64,000 bases of DNA from Xestospongia bergquistia. Lineage: Eukaryota; Porifera; Demospongiae; Haplosclerida; Petrosiidae. Under the pieces are notes generated by a model. That model ran no database searches and was not told where the DNA came from. It saw only the letters and a program-made list of their open reading frames with translations. The position numbers and the translations under genes are program-made. The stretch spans positions 1,307,001 to 1,371,000 of the forward strand of contig OZ014421.1 in the NCBI GenBank assembly GCA_963965975.1, written 5' to 3'. Shown piece by piece: positions 10,593 to 22,283 of this stretch (within the stretch, counting starts at the first letter, position 1; the number at the start of each line of letters is the position of its first letter).

Positions 10593-13172
10593 CTTAGACT
10601 ATGTGCTAGACAATGACTTAAGGATTTCATAGTGGAAAATACTCTAACTACATAAACCATATGGTTTGTACACCCACTACTAGTCACACACGTATATATA
10701 CCACATTATACTATGGAGTGCTATTTGCATATGTCTTATATCATTATTGACTGTAATTATCTTAAAAGCTTGTTTTGCATCATGTGTCTGTTATGATAAG
10801 CAGTCATGTAGTCAGTAGGATAAGAGGTGACCTGTATAGTATTTGTAATTGTCAAATAATAATTGTACACCCACTGCTAGTCACAAATATTTATGTACCA
10901 TATCATACTATGGACTGCCATTTGCATACGTCTCACTGTAAAAATTGAATAGTTGATTTAACCAATACTTTTTTATTCAGGTTGCATATGCAAAAAGTAA
11001 ACTTAATATATACTAATTTGATTCCTAATGTATTATGAAAATAATGTAGCTACATAAGAAGTAGGAAATAGTAATTAAAACAATATTATGCTTACTTAAA
11101 AAATAAGTTTGTAATTGCAACCTGTATAACCGAATAATGGTTAAATCAACCAATCAATTGCATATGTTTTATATCAATATTGACTGTAATCATCTTAAAA
11201 GCTTCTTTTGCATCATGTGTCTGTTATGATATAAGCAGTCATGTAGTCAGTAGGGAAGGGATGACCTGTACAGTATTTATACTTGTCAATTAATCTGCCA
11301 CTAGATGTATGCAAACTGTTTATTGTAGTAGAAACAATAACTTTATAATTAATAAATTTAAAAGTTTGTTTTGTGATAAGCAGTGACCTATACAGTGAAA
11401 GAAGAAGTGACCTCTACAGTATTTGTCTGTCACTAGATGTATGTAAATATTAACTGTTTGTTATAATAGAAATGATAACTTTATAATTAATACATTCACT
11501 AGCTACAATAACACAGTAAATGGAACATTGTACAATCTAATTGTTAAGACAATACAATTATCTTATTGTTCTTACTACACTACTATTATATATAAGATAC
11601 AATGATTATATGAGTGACATGTAATCAGTAAAGGATGTTAGAGTTAACATAGACTCTTTCACTACATCAAACAGAATAATGCAATACATACTAGTATATC
11701 AGGATCATTTCCATATATCTCTGTGAAGAAACTTTACTAATACTTATCTATAACAAATGAAATGTTGTTAATATGAAGTAACTTTACAAATAATTATGTA
11801 ATAGAATTAAAAGGATGTTACTTATATTAGTGGTATATAACACTGTTTCAATTACTTTTTAAATTAATTCATCAACATTATGACTACATATATCCATACA
11901 AAATACACTGAAGTGTACATAAAACTCAATAGTAACTATTCTGGTTACTACATGAACAGTTAATTCCAAAACACATTAGTAATCAAAAAATGTTTACTTT
12001 TTAAATGAAATAAGTTTGTTAAATGCAACCAGTACAAATATATATTGATTAAATAAACCAATTAGTTTTTATAGTGTGACCACAACAACATTATATATAG
12101 TAGTTATATAATGTTAATGTGAATTATATTATAAAGATTTTGTTAGTTAAAACTTCAGTGAACAGACTGTAGTATTCTTTTATTGTATCAATAACATAAT
12201 ACAATATAATAGACACTGACTTAAGATCTAATATATACCAGCTACTCTTGTATTTACTAGTGCAGAAAACTTTATAACTACATTTTAAAGCAAAATGAAG
12301 AGTTTGTTAACATATAGTCTGTATACTATTGACAGTAATCACATGAAAAGCTTTGTTTTGTGTCAAAATGTCTGTTATGATAAGCAGTCACATGGTAAGT
12401 GAAGTATAAGGTGACCTTTATGCCATTTGTAAATGTCGAGTGATCTGTCACTAGATGTACATAAACATTAACAGTTTGTTATAATAGAAAAAGCAACTAT
12501 ATATCACACACGCAAGCAATAAGACATTAAATAGAATATTACAGCACTTAAATTAAATAATTGTTATGATAATGATATTTTCTTATTAATATCATGTCAA
12601 ACTACAAAGTGAAGCCAAATATGAATGATATGTAACAATATTGTCATACTCAATATTAAACTGTATTAATGTGTTAAACATTAATTGTAAATTAACAATG
12701 CACAATAAGAAATTGTGTCAAGAGCCACTCCCATATTTCTTAACAAAAGGAAATTTGCATCTACATATTATCTAAAAGCTGTTGTTTTATCTGAAATATA
12801 GACTTTTGGTTAATGAATCCATACAATATATAAATACATTGAGATTTTGCTGGAAAGTGTTACCTAAACAATTATTTGTCTAACTCTGGCAATTCCTATT
12901 TTGTCATATTGATATAAAAAAAAATTAAAAAAAACATAACGTAACTCTATGTTGTATGATAGTATTACCATTGGAGCTTAGCAGATATGTATCTTTCTTC
13001 CTTTTTAGCATTATAGAACTGTGTGATAAGAATATATTATTATTACATCATCTAGTAACAGGGGTACTGCCTCACCTTCATGGACTACTAACTTTCTCGT
13101 AATGAACTCCATAGTAGCAGCTCAGGCCAAAGTCAATAGTGGAGTAATAATGAAAACATTATGATGTTTAGT

Positions 13173-13176
<4 letters not shown>

Positions 13177-13212
<36 letters not shown>
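13177..13212. repeat. (TA)n microsatellite
   Basis: An uninterrupted TA tract of about 36 bp. It lies at the position equivalent to the tract at 20813-20844 in the next spacer. Confidence 0.95.
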
Positions 13213-13215
<3 letters not shown>

Positions 13216-14662
13216 TCAGGTTATAATCACATTAAACTAATGTTCTCATCATATATGTATTATATGTAATGATAAGCAGTATATCAGTCGCATATATAAT
13301 AGAGTATGGTTAAAGCATATTATGTATAGTGTGTACTTTAGTAGTAACCTAATTAGGAAGTCAAAAGCTTGTGTTTTTTCTAGTTAATAAATCACAATAG
13401 TTACAATACTGTCCATTAGTTAGTAAACTAATTAACATGTTAAAGTTTATTATGTAGTATGTAGTTCAATAATAAACTAATTAGAAAGTCAAACTAGATT
13501 AGTATGTAGTACAATAGTTATCAGAAAATCAATTAATGAAGAAATAGTCATTATTTAATTAACAAATTTTTTTTATTTATTAATTTTTTATAAATTTTAT
13601 TAGTTTATAATATATATATTATAGTGTGCGGTAGCAAAACTATATATAGGGATGCCCCGGTAAAAATGGCACCTTCATTAAACTCTATTACGCTTTACAC
13701 GACGATATCTATCAAAAATCCTGCGCGCTCGGCTTTATAACTACTTTAAAGTCACTTTCTAAGCTGACCTCAGATGACTAAAACCTCGATAATTTTTTGT
13801 TAACGTTGTCTAATGATATAGTTAATTAGGAAGCACTAAATGTCATTGTGTAGTTCACTAGTTAGAAAACCAAATAACAGGTCACATTGTGTGTAATTTA
13901 TTATAATTATAGTAATTAGTAAGCCAAATCATTTATGAAGAAAGGATGGCATGTCCTACTAAGTGGTGGTCATATACTTACTGACTATAGCAAATACACA
14001 TACTAAATTATTCTTATATTAATATATTGTATTTGTTTACTTCCTTTATTGAATTTAATATTTCATCGAATATGAAAGTTTTCTTTTCTGTTCTCTTTAT
14101 TTCAGTATTTATATTTTTGATTGAAAACACCTTCTGCTATACGTGTCATAATGTTTATTTATTTCTACTTCAATTTCAGGTCCTAAATTTTATAATTCTA
14201 TTACAGTAACTACTTCCTGTGATCCAATTAGAAAGACTAAATACTCTGATGCGATATATTGCAAAAACAACATTCCATGATTTAGGGAATGTAAAAACTG
14301 CTTTTCTTGGTCCTATATTAATTATCATGTAGTCTGGTACTCCCACAACTAATCATACATGTTTCTTTTAGACTGTTATCACATTGTCATGGTGAGTAGA
14401 ATAGAGGTGACTTGTATGTATATGTACTATTGTAATTGTAATGACCTGTCACTACATATATTCTTTAAACATTATCTGTTTGTTATAATAGAAAAAATAA
14501 GTATATTCTCAATATTTTTAGCTAACAATGACACAATATAAAGAACATTGTAGCACAAATATATAAATATGTAATACAATACAATTTTTTTTATTTTCTT
14601 ACAAATTATTATATGAAAGACATGACAACAATACATATAATCAGCAAAGGTCATCAGAACGA

Positions 14663-17600
14663 TCAGTGTTTGTCATCTGTATCAAACAGTATTGATTCTC
14701 GTTTCATTTTCACTGACACCACTGACATAGTAGATTTCCTTTCACGAATAGGAGATCTTGAAGGCATTAAAGAAACTTCCAAATCATTAGAACTAGACAA
14801 TGGTGGAGGTTTCTTGAATATATTCTTGACTTTTGTAATTGGTTGTTGCAGATAAGACTTTAAAATACGATCCCAAACATGATAAAATATAATACCACAG
14901 AATACAACAAATGATATTGATACTAAAACAATACTTGAGACTTGTCCTTTTGAATCGTAATTATGATTCGTAGTTTGTACATTCATATAAGCCATAAACA
15001 TGAGATTAAGAATCAAAAATTCTTCCAGAAAGCCCAAAGGAAAATATCGATATATTCCCATAAAAATGTAATGCATGAGGATAATGACAATTAGAAGAGA
15101 TGTTAACACATCTAAACTCTTAGTAGCCTCAGTATCTAGAGATACAACCAGTGCTAAGATAACACGGACTAGGAGTAAAAATCCAGTCCAAAAACGACAC
15201 TTGTCCTTATATGGACCTCCATATGCATCAAAGAAAGGCTTCATATATGTTGACAACTTTTGACAGCAACACATGTACTTTGATAGAGGTCCTTCAAATA
15301 ATGGTATAGTAAGAAGGTAGAAGGTGTATGGAACAATAAATAAAATGAGTATAGCCAGTGAGAACAGGAACAATGGTATATGACAACCTCTTGCATATTG
15401 AACATTAGGATCAATGTACCACCTCAGTAATAATACAGTATTATTCTTATCGTCAGTACATGGAATTTTGATAGAATAAAGAGCCTGGAAAACAATGCGT
15501 ATCAGTTTAGTGTAAGAAAGAAGGATCATAGTGGATAGGACTGGAATTGTTTGCCTTCCAACAAGTCGAACTGCTTTGCTAAAATATCGTAATAATATTA
15601 TAATAAATATTACAATAAGCCAAACATAGGCTGGAAAGACAAACTGAAGCCACATTTTGTTGCAAGAATCCATGTTACGATAGAAACAAGTCTTAATACC
15701 TAGATCTAGATTGATCCAGGAAATGAACTGATTAGGAAAAACCACAAAGTGTTTAGGAAAAAAAATTGGTTCATATAATTTGACAACATTAGCATAGAAT
15801 ATAAGTCCATTGACTGTACCCACAGACACTGTTAAGTTTAAAACAATAACAAAAGCTACCAGTGCTATACCAGCTAAAGCAAATGGAATGATAAGAGCTA
15901 TGTGGTCATTAGTACATCGTTCACATTGATTGTATCCTAACGTGAGACTGAATCCTTGAGAACATTGTCCACAAAGTATGCCAGATCGACTATGAAGACA
16001 TTGCTTGCTAGGATAGTTAAGTGTAAAACTAATATTACTGTTATTACAAAAATGGAAGGGGCAGTTAGAATAAACAATAAGACAATGCGAATCATTTTCA
16101 TAACCAATCCACATGTCACCATCTCTAGTTATAATTTGAGTGTTAATATCACAAGTTATTGAACCTGCATTTAATTCATGTCTGCAAATGCAAGTGCCAC
16201 TTACTAATTGTAAACCAATAGGACAAGGCTCAATAGTAACTTCAATAACCTTAACATAAGGGTCATATAAAGGTTCAATGATTGAAGTATTGAGTGTAGC
16301 ATACACTTGTATTTTGTCCAATGAAGTGTTTATTCTTAATGTGACAGCAACATTAGTACATATTGCATTTAGTCTATTAGTATTATATTGAACAATAGAT
16401 GAATTATCTGATAAGTTCAATTTTATCACACCTTGTGTTAAGCTGTCTAAAATGCCAACTGTAGCTAGTGATACATTGACATAATACCCAGGTGTTACAA
16501 ATAAACTGATATTTGTAATAGAGCAATTAGGTCTATTTGATTGACAAAAACACACTTGAATAGGATCTGATGACACTACTGATAGACCTGTCTGTTCAGG
16601 ATAGTAAAATAGGTGATCAAAGTAAAGTGTGCTTGTACAATCATCAATTTTACCACCATATAGGACATCACCAGATATGTCAGCTGTATTGTTGACAAAA
16701 TATAACACAGTTTTTGTATCATTAGGATAATGATAAGGAATAACTTTAAAAGAACAGTCAGTGGTATTGTCTACAACAAGAACTAGTGATACAAAGATTC
16801 CTCCACCTGACTTGCTGGCATGATTATTGACAAATGTTATGTTTGTATTTAGATTTAGTAATAATTGGGTCCATTTGTATAAAGCAATACCTCCACCATA
16901 AATGCCTGAATTGTTTACAAACATGTTATGTCCATCAAATGTAATTAGACTATTGTCACCATATGAAATAATGTACATTCCACCTCCATAAGACTGAGCA
17001 GTATTATTGTAAATAGTGCAATTAATATACTTGATATTACCACCTCCTAATGAAAACATCCACACTCCTCCTCCATCCTCTTGAGCGATATTGCTGTATA
17101 TATAGCAGTTATTAAGAACAATACTACTATACGATCTAATATACATTCCTCCTCCATGATGAGCAGTATTATTGTATATAGTGCAGTTACTAAACTCAAT
17201 ACTACCACTTCCATACAAGGCAATATCCACTCCTCCTCCAGACCAAGCATCATTGCTTGAAAAAATACTATTTTCAATGATTACATTAACTTCATTATCA
17301 TGATCACACCTCAAATGTATACCATATCCTAAACCCATTGTAAAATTTGATTTCAAAATAATAACTCTGGATAGTCTGCTAATCTGGTTATCATAGATTA
17401 TAAATGCATTGCCTAGAAGAGTCTCTCGAGCTCCATTATTAACAAATGAGGAATTAGTAATTAACACATTATAAGGATTGAGAAGAAAGAGTCCATCACC
17501 TGAACTATTCTGGACTGACACACATTCTAATGTGACATTATTGATGTTACTAATGAATAAACTAACACTATAATCTGGATGCCAATAAAACCCACAGTTT

Positions 17601-18001
17601 GTTATTGTTATTAGTTTCAATACAACATCACTGCTACTATTAACTTGTATACCACTTATTTTCCTATCACTACACCTTATTACTGAGATTGATTGCATGA
17701 CCGTCTCATGAAAGCCTTGTTCTATATGACCCAGTCCCTGTAGAGTTATATCACTTACATTGCTAATATTTAATATACCTTTTAGAGTATGAGTTCCCTT
17801 TAGGAAGTAGAAGATCGTATCGTTAGTGAAGTAAGACGGATAATTAGCAATATAGTAGGAGAGGTTATGACAAGGTGTGTTAATAAAAGGACAATCTTCT
17901 CCATTAGGAGCTGCAGAGACATAATACTCAGAAGCAGTAACATGTCTACTGTAGATATACAGTAGAACTGATGTTATATAATAGATATGACACCAGCTCA
18001 T
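14663..18001 (-). CDS. Array gene D: beta-helix ectodomain, nine-pass membrane protein
   Basis: Single exon, 1112 residues, intact and collinear with C. It has a signal peptide (1-23), beta-helix units with GGG-V/M and N-C-T-I-Y-N-N at about 240-440, a Cys-rich module with D-M-W-I-G-Y near residue 631 and G-I-L-C-G-Q-C near 680, the first membrane segment near 699-722, and the G-P-Y-K-D-K motif before the sixth. The tail keeps K-V-K-N-I-F-K-K-P-P, S-S-S-N-D-L-E, R-E-R-K-S-T and an acidic F-D-T-D-D-K-H end. It is closest to C and E; the membrane half is almost the same, and differences concentrate in the repeats. An intact frame plus a conserved promoter block make expression plausible. Function is unknown; a surface receptor is inferred. 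Confidence 0.9.
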   Translation of the reverse strand: MSWCHIYYITSVLLYIYSRHVTASEYYVSAAPNGEDCPFINTPCHNLSYYIANYPSYFTNDTIFYFLKGTHTLKGILNISNVSDITLQGLGHIEQGFHETVMQSISVIRCSDRKISGIQVNSSSDVVLKLITITNCGFYWHPDYSVSLFISNINNVTLECVSVQNSSGDGLFLLNPYNVLITNSSFVNNGARETLLGNAFIIYDNQISRLSRVIILKSNFTMGLGYGIHLRCDHDNEVNVIIENSIFSSNDAWSGGGVDIALYGSGSIEFSNCTIYNNTAHHGGGMYIRSYSSIVLNNCYIYSNIAQEDGGGVWMFSLGGGNIKYINCTIYNNTAQSYGGGMYIISYGDNSLITFDGHNMFVNNSGIYGGGIALYKWTQLLLNLNTNITFVNNHASKSGGGIFVSLVLVVDNTTDCSFKVIPYHYPNDTKTVLYFVNNTADISGDVLYGGKIDDCTSTLYFDHLFYYPEQTGLSVVSSDPIQVCFCQSNRPNCSITNISLFVTPGYYVNVSLATVGILDSLTQGVIKLNLSDNSSIVQYNTNRLNAICTNVAVTLRINTSLDKIQVYATLNTSIIEPLYDPYVKVIEVTIEPCPIGLQLVSGTCICRHELNAGSITCDINTQIITRDGDMWIGYENDSHCLIVYSNCPFHFCNNSNISFTLNYPSKQCLHSRSGILCGQCSQGFSLTLGYNQCERCTNDHIALIIPFALAGIALVAFVIVLNLTVSVGTVNGLIFYANVVKLYEPIFFPKHFVVFPNQFISWINLDLGIKTCFYRNMDSCNKMWLQFVFPAYVWLIVIFIIILLRYFSKAVRLVGRQTIPVLSTMILLSYTKLIRIVFQALYSIKIPCTDDKNNTVLLLRWYIDPNVQYARGCHIPLFLFSLAILILFIVPYTFYLLTIPLFEGPLSKYMCCCQKLSTYMKPFFDAYGGPYKDKCRFWTGFLLLVRVILALVVSLDTEATKSLDVLTSLLIVIILMHYIFMGIYRYFPLGFLEEFLILNLMFMAYMNVQTTNHNYDSKGQVSSIVLVSISFVVFCGIIFYHVWDRILKSYLQQPITKVKNIFKKPPPLSSSNDLEVSLMPSRSPIRERKSTMSVVSVKMKRESILFDTDDKH

Positions 18002-18225
18002 GACAGCAGCGTTTTTAACGAATGAAATTGTATGGGAGATGCCGTTTGCGTCAAAATTAACCTTTTACACTCAGCAAAAGTCGACTATTTCCGAAATAGA
18101 TCGTTATTAGCGTTTGCATAAAACACAAGACGTCGCCGTTTTTATTTAAGCAACAATGTCTACTTTGAAGTTTTAAGAACGACACGTGGTGGTTACATTA
18201 TCTAGAAATGATTTGCTTTATCACC
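18002..18225 (-). promoter_or_regulatory. Conserved upstream block of gene D
   Basis: Contains GACGTC at 18129-18134 (128 bp before the ATG) and CACGTG at 18183-18188, in the same order and spacing as A and C. A promoter role is inferred. Confidence 0.5.
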
Positions 18226-20810
18226 AAAAGATAACTTTAAGTACAATCTTCTCAGAAGTAAGAGCCATATAGTTATGTTGATGGAACAGTTTCTGTTGTA
18301 TGGTTCATACACAGAAAAGAACTTTCTATAAAATCTAACAACAAGAGACTGAGCCTCTGCTACTACTAATACTACAAATGACCAATAAATCATACTGTAT
18401 AATATTATATACTAATAAATCACAATGAAATAATTATGAATTTAAAATTTTCTCATGACACTACAGCTTTAATTACTACATAGACTATAGTATTTTTTTA
18501 CTGTATCAAGAATACTTTAAACAAAAATAGCAGACAATGACTTAAGATCTAATATATATCAGCCACTCCTGTATTTACTAGTGGAGAAAACTTAACAATC
18601 ACATTTTCTAAACCTAATTGACGATTTATTAAATCAAATAGTCTGTACACCCACTACTAATCATACATGTTGTTGATTATTGTGATCACATTAAAAAATT
18701 GTTTTGTGTCCGTTATGATAACCAATCATGTGGTACAAGGTGGCCTATTTATGTATTTGTAATCTGTCACAAAATGTATCTAAAAGCAACTATTCCTTTT
18801 GATTGTGGAGAAGTTGGTCTCTTAAAAATGAGAGAGAGCATCTCATCATCTTAAGTCAATGTCTCTTATTTAGTTTAACTGATTATAGTACCGAATTAGA
18901 CATATATATATTAGACACTGACTTAAGGATCTCCTAGTGAAAAATATTATAAATACATTATTCACATGGTTTGTACACCCACTACTAATCATACATGTTT
19001 ACGTACCATATTATACTATGGACTGCTATTTGCATATGTCTTATATCATTATTGACTGTAATCATCTTAAAAGCTTGTTTTGTGTCATGTGTCTGTTATG
19101 ATAAGCAGTCATGTAGAATAAATGGAACATTGTATAATCTAATTGTTAAGACAATACAATTATCTTATTATTCTTACTACCATACTATTAAATATAAGAT
19201 ACAATGATTATATGAATGACATGTAATCAGTAAATGATGTTAGAGTTAACATTAGCTGACTTTGTTGCTATATCAAAATGAATAAAGTACCTTACAATAC
19301 ATACTAATATATCAGGATCACTCTATATATCTTCTCTGTGAAGAAACTTTACTAATACTTATCTATTGAAAAGTTGCTAATGTGAATATTTACAAATATT
19401 TATCTAATAAGATTAAAAAGTGTTACTTATATTAGTATACGTAGTATCTCACTGCTTCAATTACTTTTTAAAATAATTCATGATCATTATGGCTACATAT
19501 ATCCATACAAAATACACTGAAGTGTACATAAAACTCAATAGTAACAATTCTGGTTCAGCATTATTATTTAAACAATAATAAAGTACATGAACAGTTAATT
19601 CCAAAATACATTAGTAACCAAAAAAATGTTTACTTTTTACATGAAATAAGTTTGTTAAATCCAACCAGTATAAACATATATTGATTAAATAAACCAATTA
19701 GTTTTTATAGTATGACCACAACAACATTATATATAGTAGCTATATCATGTTAATGTGAATTTTATTATTAAGATTTTTTTAGCTAAAACTTCAATGCACA
19801 GACTGTAGTGTTCTTTTATTGTATCAATAACATAATACAATATAATAGACACTGACTTAAGATCTAATATATACCAGCTACTCTTGTATTTACTAGTGCA
19901 GAAAACTTTATAACTACATTTCTAAACAAAATTTTAACTTATTTACATGTAGTCTGTATAAAGTTAAGAATAATATTATTGACAGTGATCATATGAAAAG
20001 CTTTGTTTTGTGTCAAAATGTCTGTTATAATAATCAGCCATATGGTAAATGAAGTATAAGGTGACCTTTATGCCATTTGTAATTGTCAAGTGATCTGTCA
20101 CTAGATGTACATAAACATTAACGGTTTGTTATAATAGAAAAAGCGACTATATATCACACATGCAAGCAACAAGACATTAAATAGAATATTACAGCACTTA
20201 AATTAAATAACTGCTATGATAATGAGATTTTCTTATTAATATTATGTCAAACTACAAAGTGAAGCCAAATATGAACGATATGTAACATATTGTAATAGTC
20301 AATATTAGACTTTATTAATATGTTAAACATCATATTGTAAATTAACAATGCACAATAAGGGATTGTATTATGAACCACACCCATATTTATTAACAAAAGG
20401 AAATTTACATCTACATATTATCTAAAAGCTGTTGTTTTATCTGAAATATAGACTTTTGGTTAATGAATCCCTACAATATATAAATACATTGAGGTTTTGC
20501 TGGAAAGTGTTACCTAAACAATTATTTGTTCAACTCTGGCAATTCCTATTTTGTCATATTGATATAAAAAAAACATAATGTAACTCTATGTTATATGATA
20601 GTATTACCATTGGAGCTTAGCATATATGTATCTTTCTTCCTTTTAGCATTATAGACCTGTGTGATAAGAATATATTATTATTACATCATCTAGTAACAGG
20701 GGTACTGCCTCAACTTCATGGACTACTAACTTTCTCGTAATGAACTCCATAGTAGCAGCTCAGCCCAAAGTCAAATGTGGAGTGGTAATGAAAACATTAT
20801 GATGTTTAGT

Positions 20811-20812
<2 letters not shown>

Positions 20813-20844
<32 letters not shown>
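20813..20844. repeat. (TA)n microsatellite
   Basis: A TA tract of about 32 bp, flanked by the same sequence as the tract at 13177-13212. Confidence 0.95.
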
Positions 20845-20847
<3 letters not shown>

Positions 20848-22090
20848 TCAGGTTATAATCACATTAAACTAATGTTCTCATCATATATGTATTATATATA
20901 GTGATAAGCAGTATATCAGTCACATATATAATAAAGTATAGTTAAAGCATATTATGTATAGTGTGTACTTTAATAGTAACCTAATTAGGAAGTCAAAAGC
21001 TTGTGTGTTTTTTCTAGTTAATATACCACAATAGTTACAATACAGTCCATTAGTCAGTAAACTAATTAACAAGTTAAAATTTATTATGTAGTATATAGTT
21101 CAATAGTAAATTAATTAGGAAGTCAAACTAGGTTAGTATGTAGTACAATAGTTACCAGAAAATCAATTAATGAAGAAATAGTCATTATTTAATTAACATA
21201 GTGTGAAGCTCAATAATTATCTAGTAATGGTACTGCTATTCATAGTGCATAGTATTCATAGTGTATACTTCAATTTATAAAGTGAATAGGCTATTGTATA
21301 GTCCAAAATAGTCAGAAAAATATTTAACAAATTCAAGTTATATTCTTGTATACCATAATGTGTTGTTAATGTTGTCTAATAATATAATTAATTAGGAAGC
21401 ACTAAAAGTTATTGTGCAGTTTGCTAGTTAGAAAACCAATTAAGAAGCGACATTGATCGTAATTCAGTAGTAATGAAATTAAGAGGCCAAAAGTTAATGC
21501 GTAGTTCACTAGTTAGAGAATCAACAATGGAGAAAGGATGGTATGTGTTACTAAATGGTGGTCATATACTTACTGGCTATAACAAGTATTCATACTAAAT
21601 TACATATTGTGTTTGTTTACTGGACCTTTATTGAGTTTAATATTTCATGAAATATGAAAGTTCCCTTTTCTGTTCTCTTTATTTCATTATTTATATTTTT
21701 GATTGAAAACAGCTTCTGCTATTCCTGTCATAATGTTTTATTATTCCTACTTCAACTGCAGGTCCTAAATTTCACAATTCTAAAACAGGAAGTACTTCCT
21801 GTAATCCTAATGCAAGCACTTAAATACTCTGATCCTAATACAGAAACAACATTCCATGATTTAGATAGTGTAGAAACCGCTTTTTTGGTCCTGTACTTGT
21901 TACATGTAGTCTGTATTTCCACAACTATCATACATTCATACATGTTTCTTACAGAATATCATCACTTTGGCATGTGTCATGTGTCTGTTGTAACAAGCAG
22001 CCATATGGTGAATAGGATAAGAGATGACTGCACATGTATGCACTATTGTAATTGTAAATGAGCTGTCCCTATATGTTTAAACATTAACTG

Positions 22091-22096
22091 TTTATT
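22091..22096 (-). terminator. Candidate poly(A) signal of gene E
   Basis: AATAAA on the minus strand, 188 bp past the terminal stop, at the same place as in gene C. Confidence 0.4.
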
Positions 22097-22283
22097 ATAA
22101 TAGAAAAAAATAACTTTATTCTTAATATTTTTTTAGCTAACAATGGTACAATGAAAAGGATATTGTAGCATTTGAATAAATCTGTTAGAACAATACAACA
22201 TCTTATTATTTTCTTACAAAATAATTATATAAAATACATGACACTATACATGTAATCAGCAAATATTGTCAGTGTCATTAGTG

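Larger units (their letters stand above)
9986..14662. other. Intergenic spacer C-D
   Basis: No convincing gene. The recurring modules seen elsewhere appear several times (GACTTAAGATCTAATATATA near 10272 and 12220; AAGCTTGTTTTGCATCA-type blocks near 10760, 11197 and 12347). Much of it aligns along its length with spacer D-E, including a (TA)n tract, so the two spacers are duplicates. A plus-strand stretch at 14070-14210 reads like a short signal-peptide ORF but is not conserved as an ORF in the sister spacers. From about 14350 onward the DNA is the 3' flank of gene D. Confidence 0.6.
18226..22283. other. Intergenic spacer D-E
   Basis: No firm gene. Positions 18390-18600 are almost identical to 2205-2450 in spacer A-B, and the right part matches spacer C-D. 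The GACTTAAGATCTAATATATA module recurs near 18540 and 19855 and the AAGCTTGTTTTGTGTCA module near 19068 and 19998. TAGTTCAATAGTAAATTAAT-type direct repeats fill about 20990-21560. A 135-codon plus-strand ORF (21654-22061) begins like a signal peptide but is broken in the sister spacers. The last 300 bp are the 3' flank of gene E. Confidence 0.6.

Noticed and set aside
10312..10632. 106-codon plus-strand ORF in spacer C-D
   Set aside because: It overlaps spacer modules that are non-coding in every other copy, and it contains the hairpin.
21654..22061. 135-codon plus-strand ORF with a signal-peptide-like start
   Set aside because: The same block at 14083-14300 stops early and at 26640-26800 is broken, so there is no sign of selection on the frame. 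It could be an old gene remnant.
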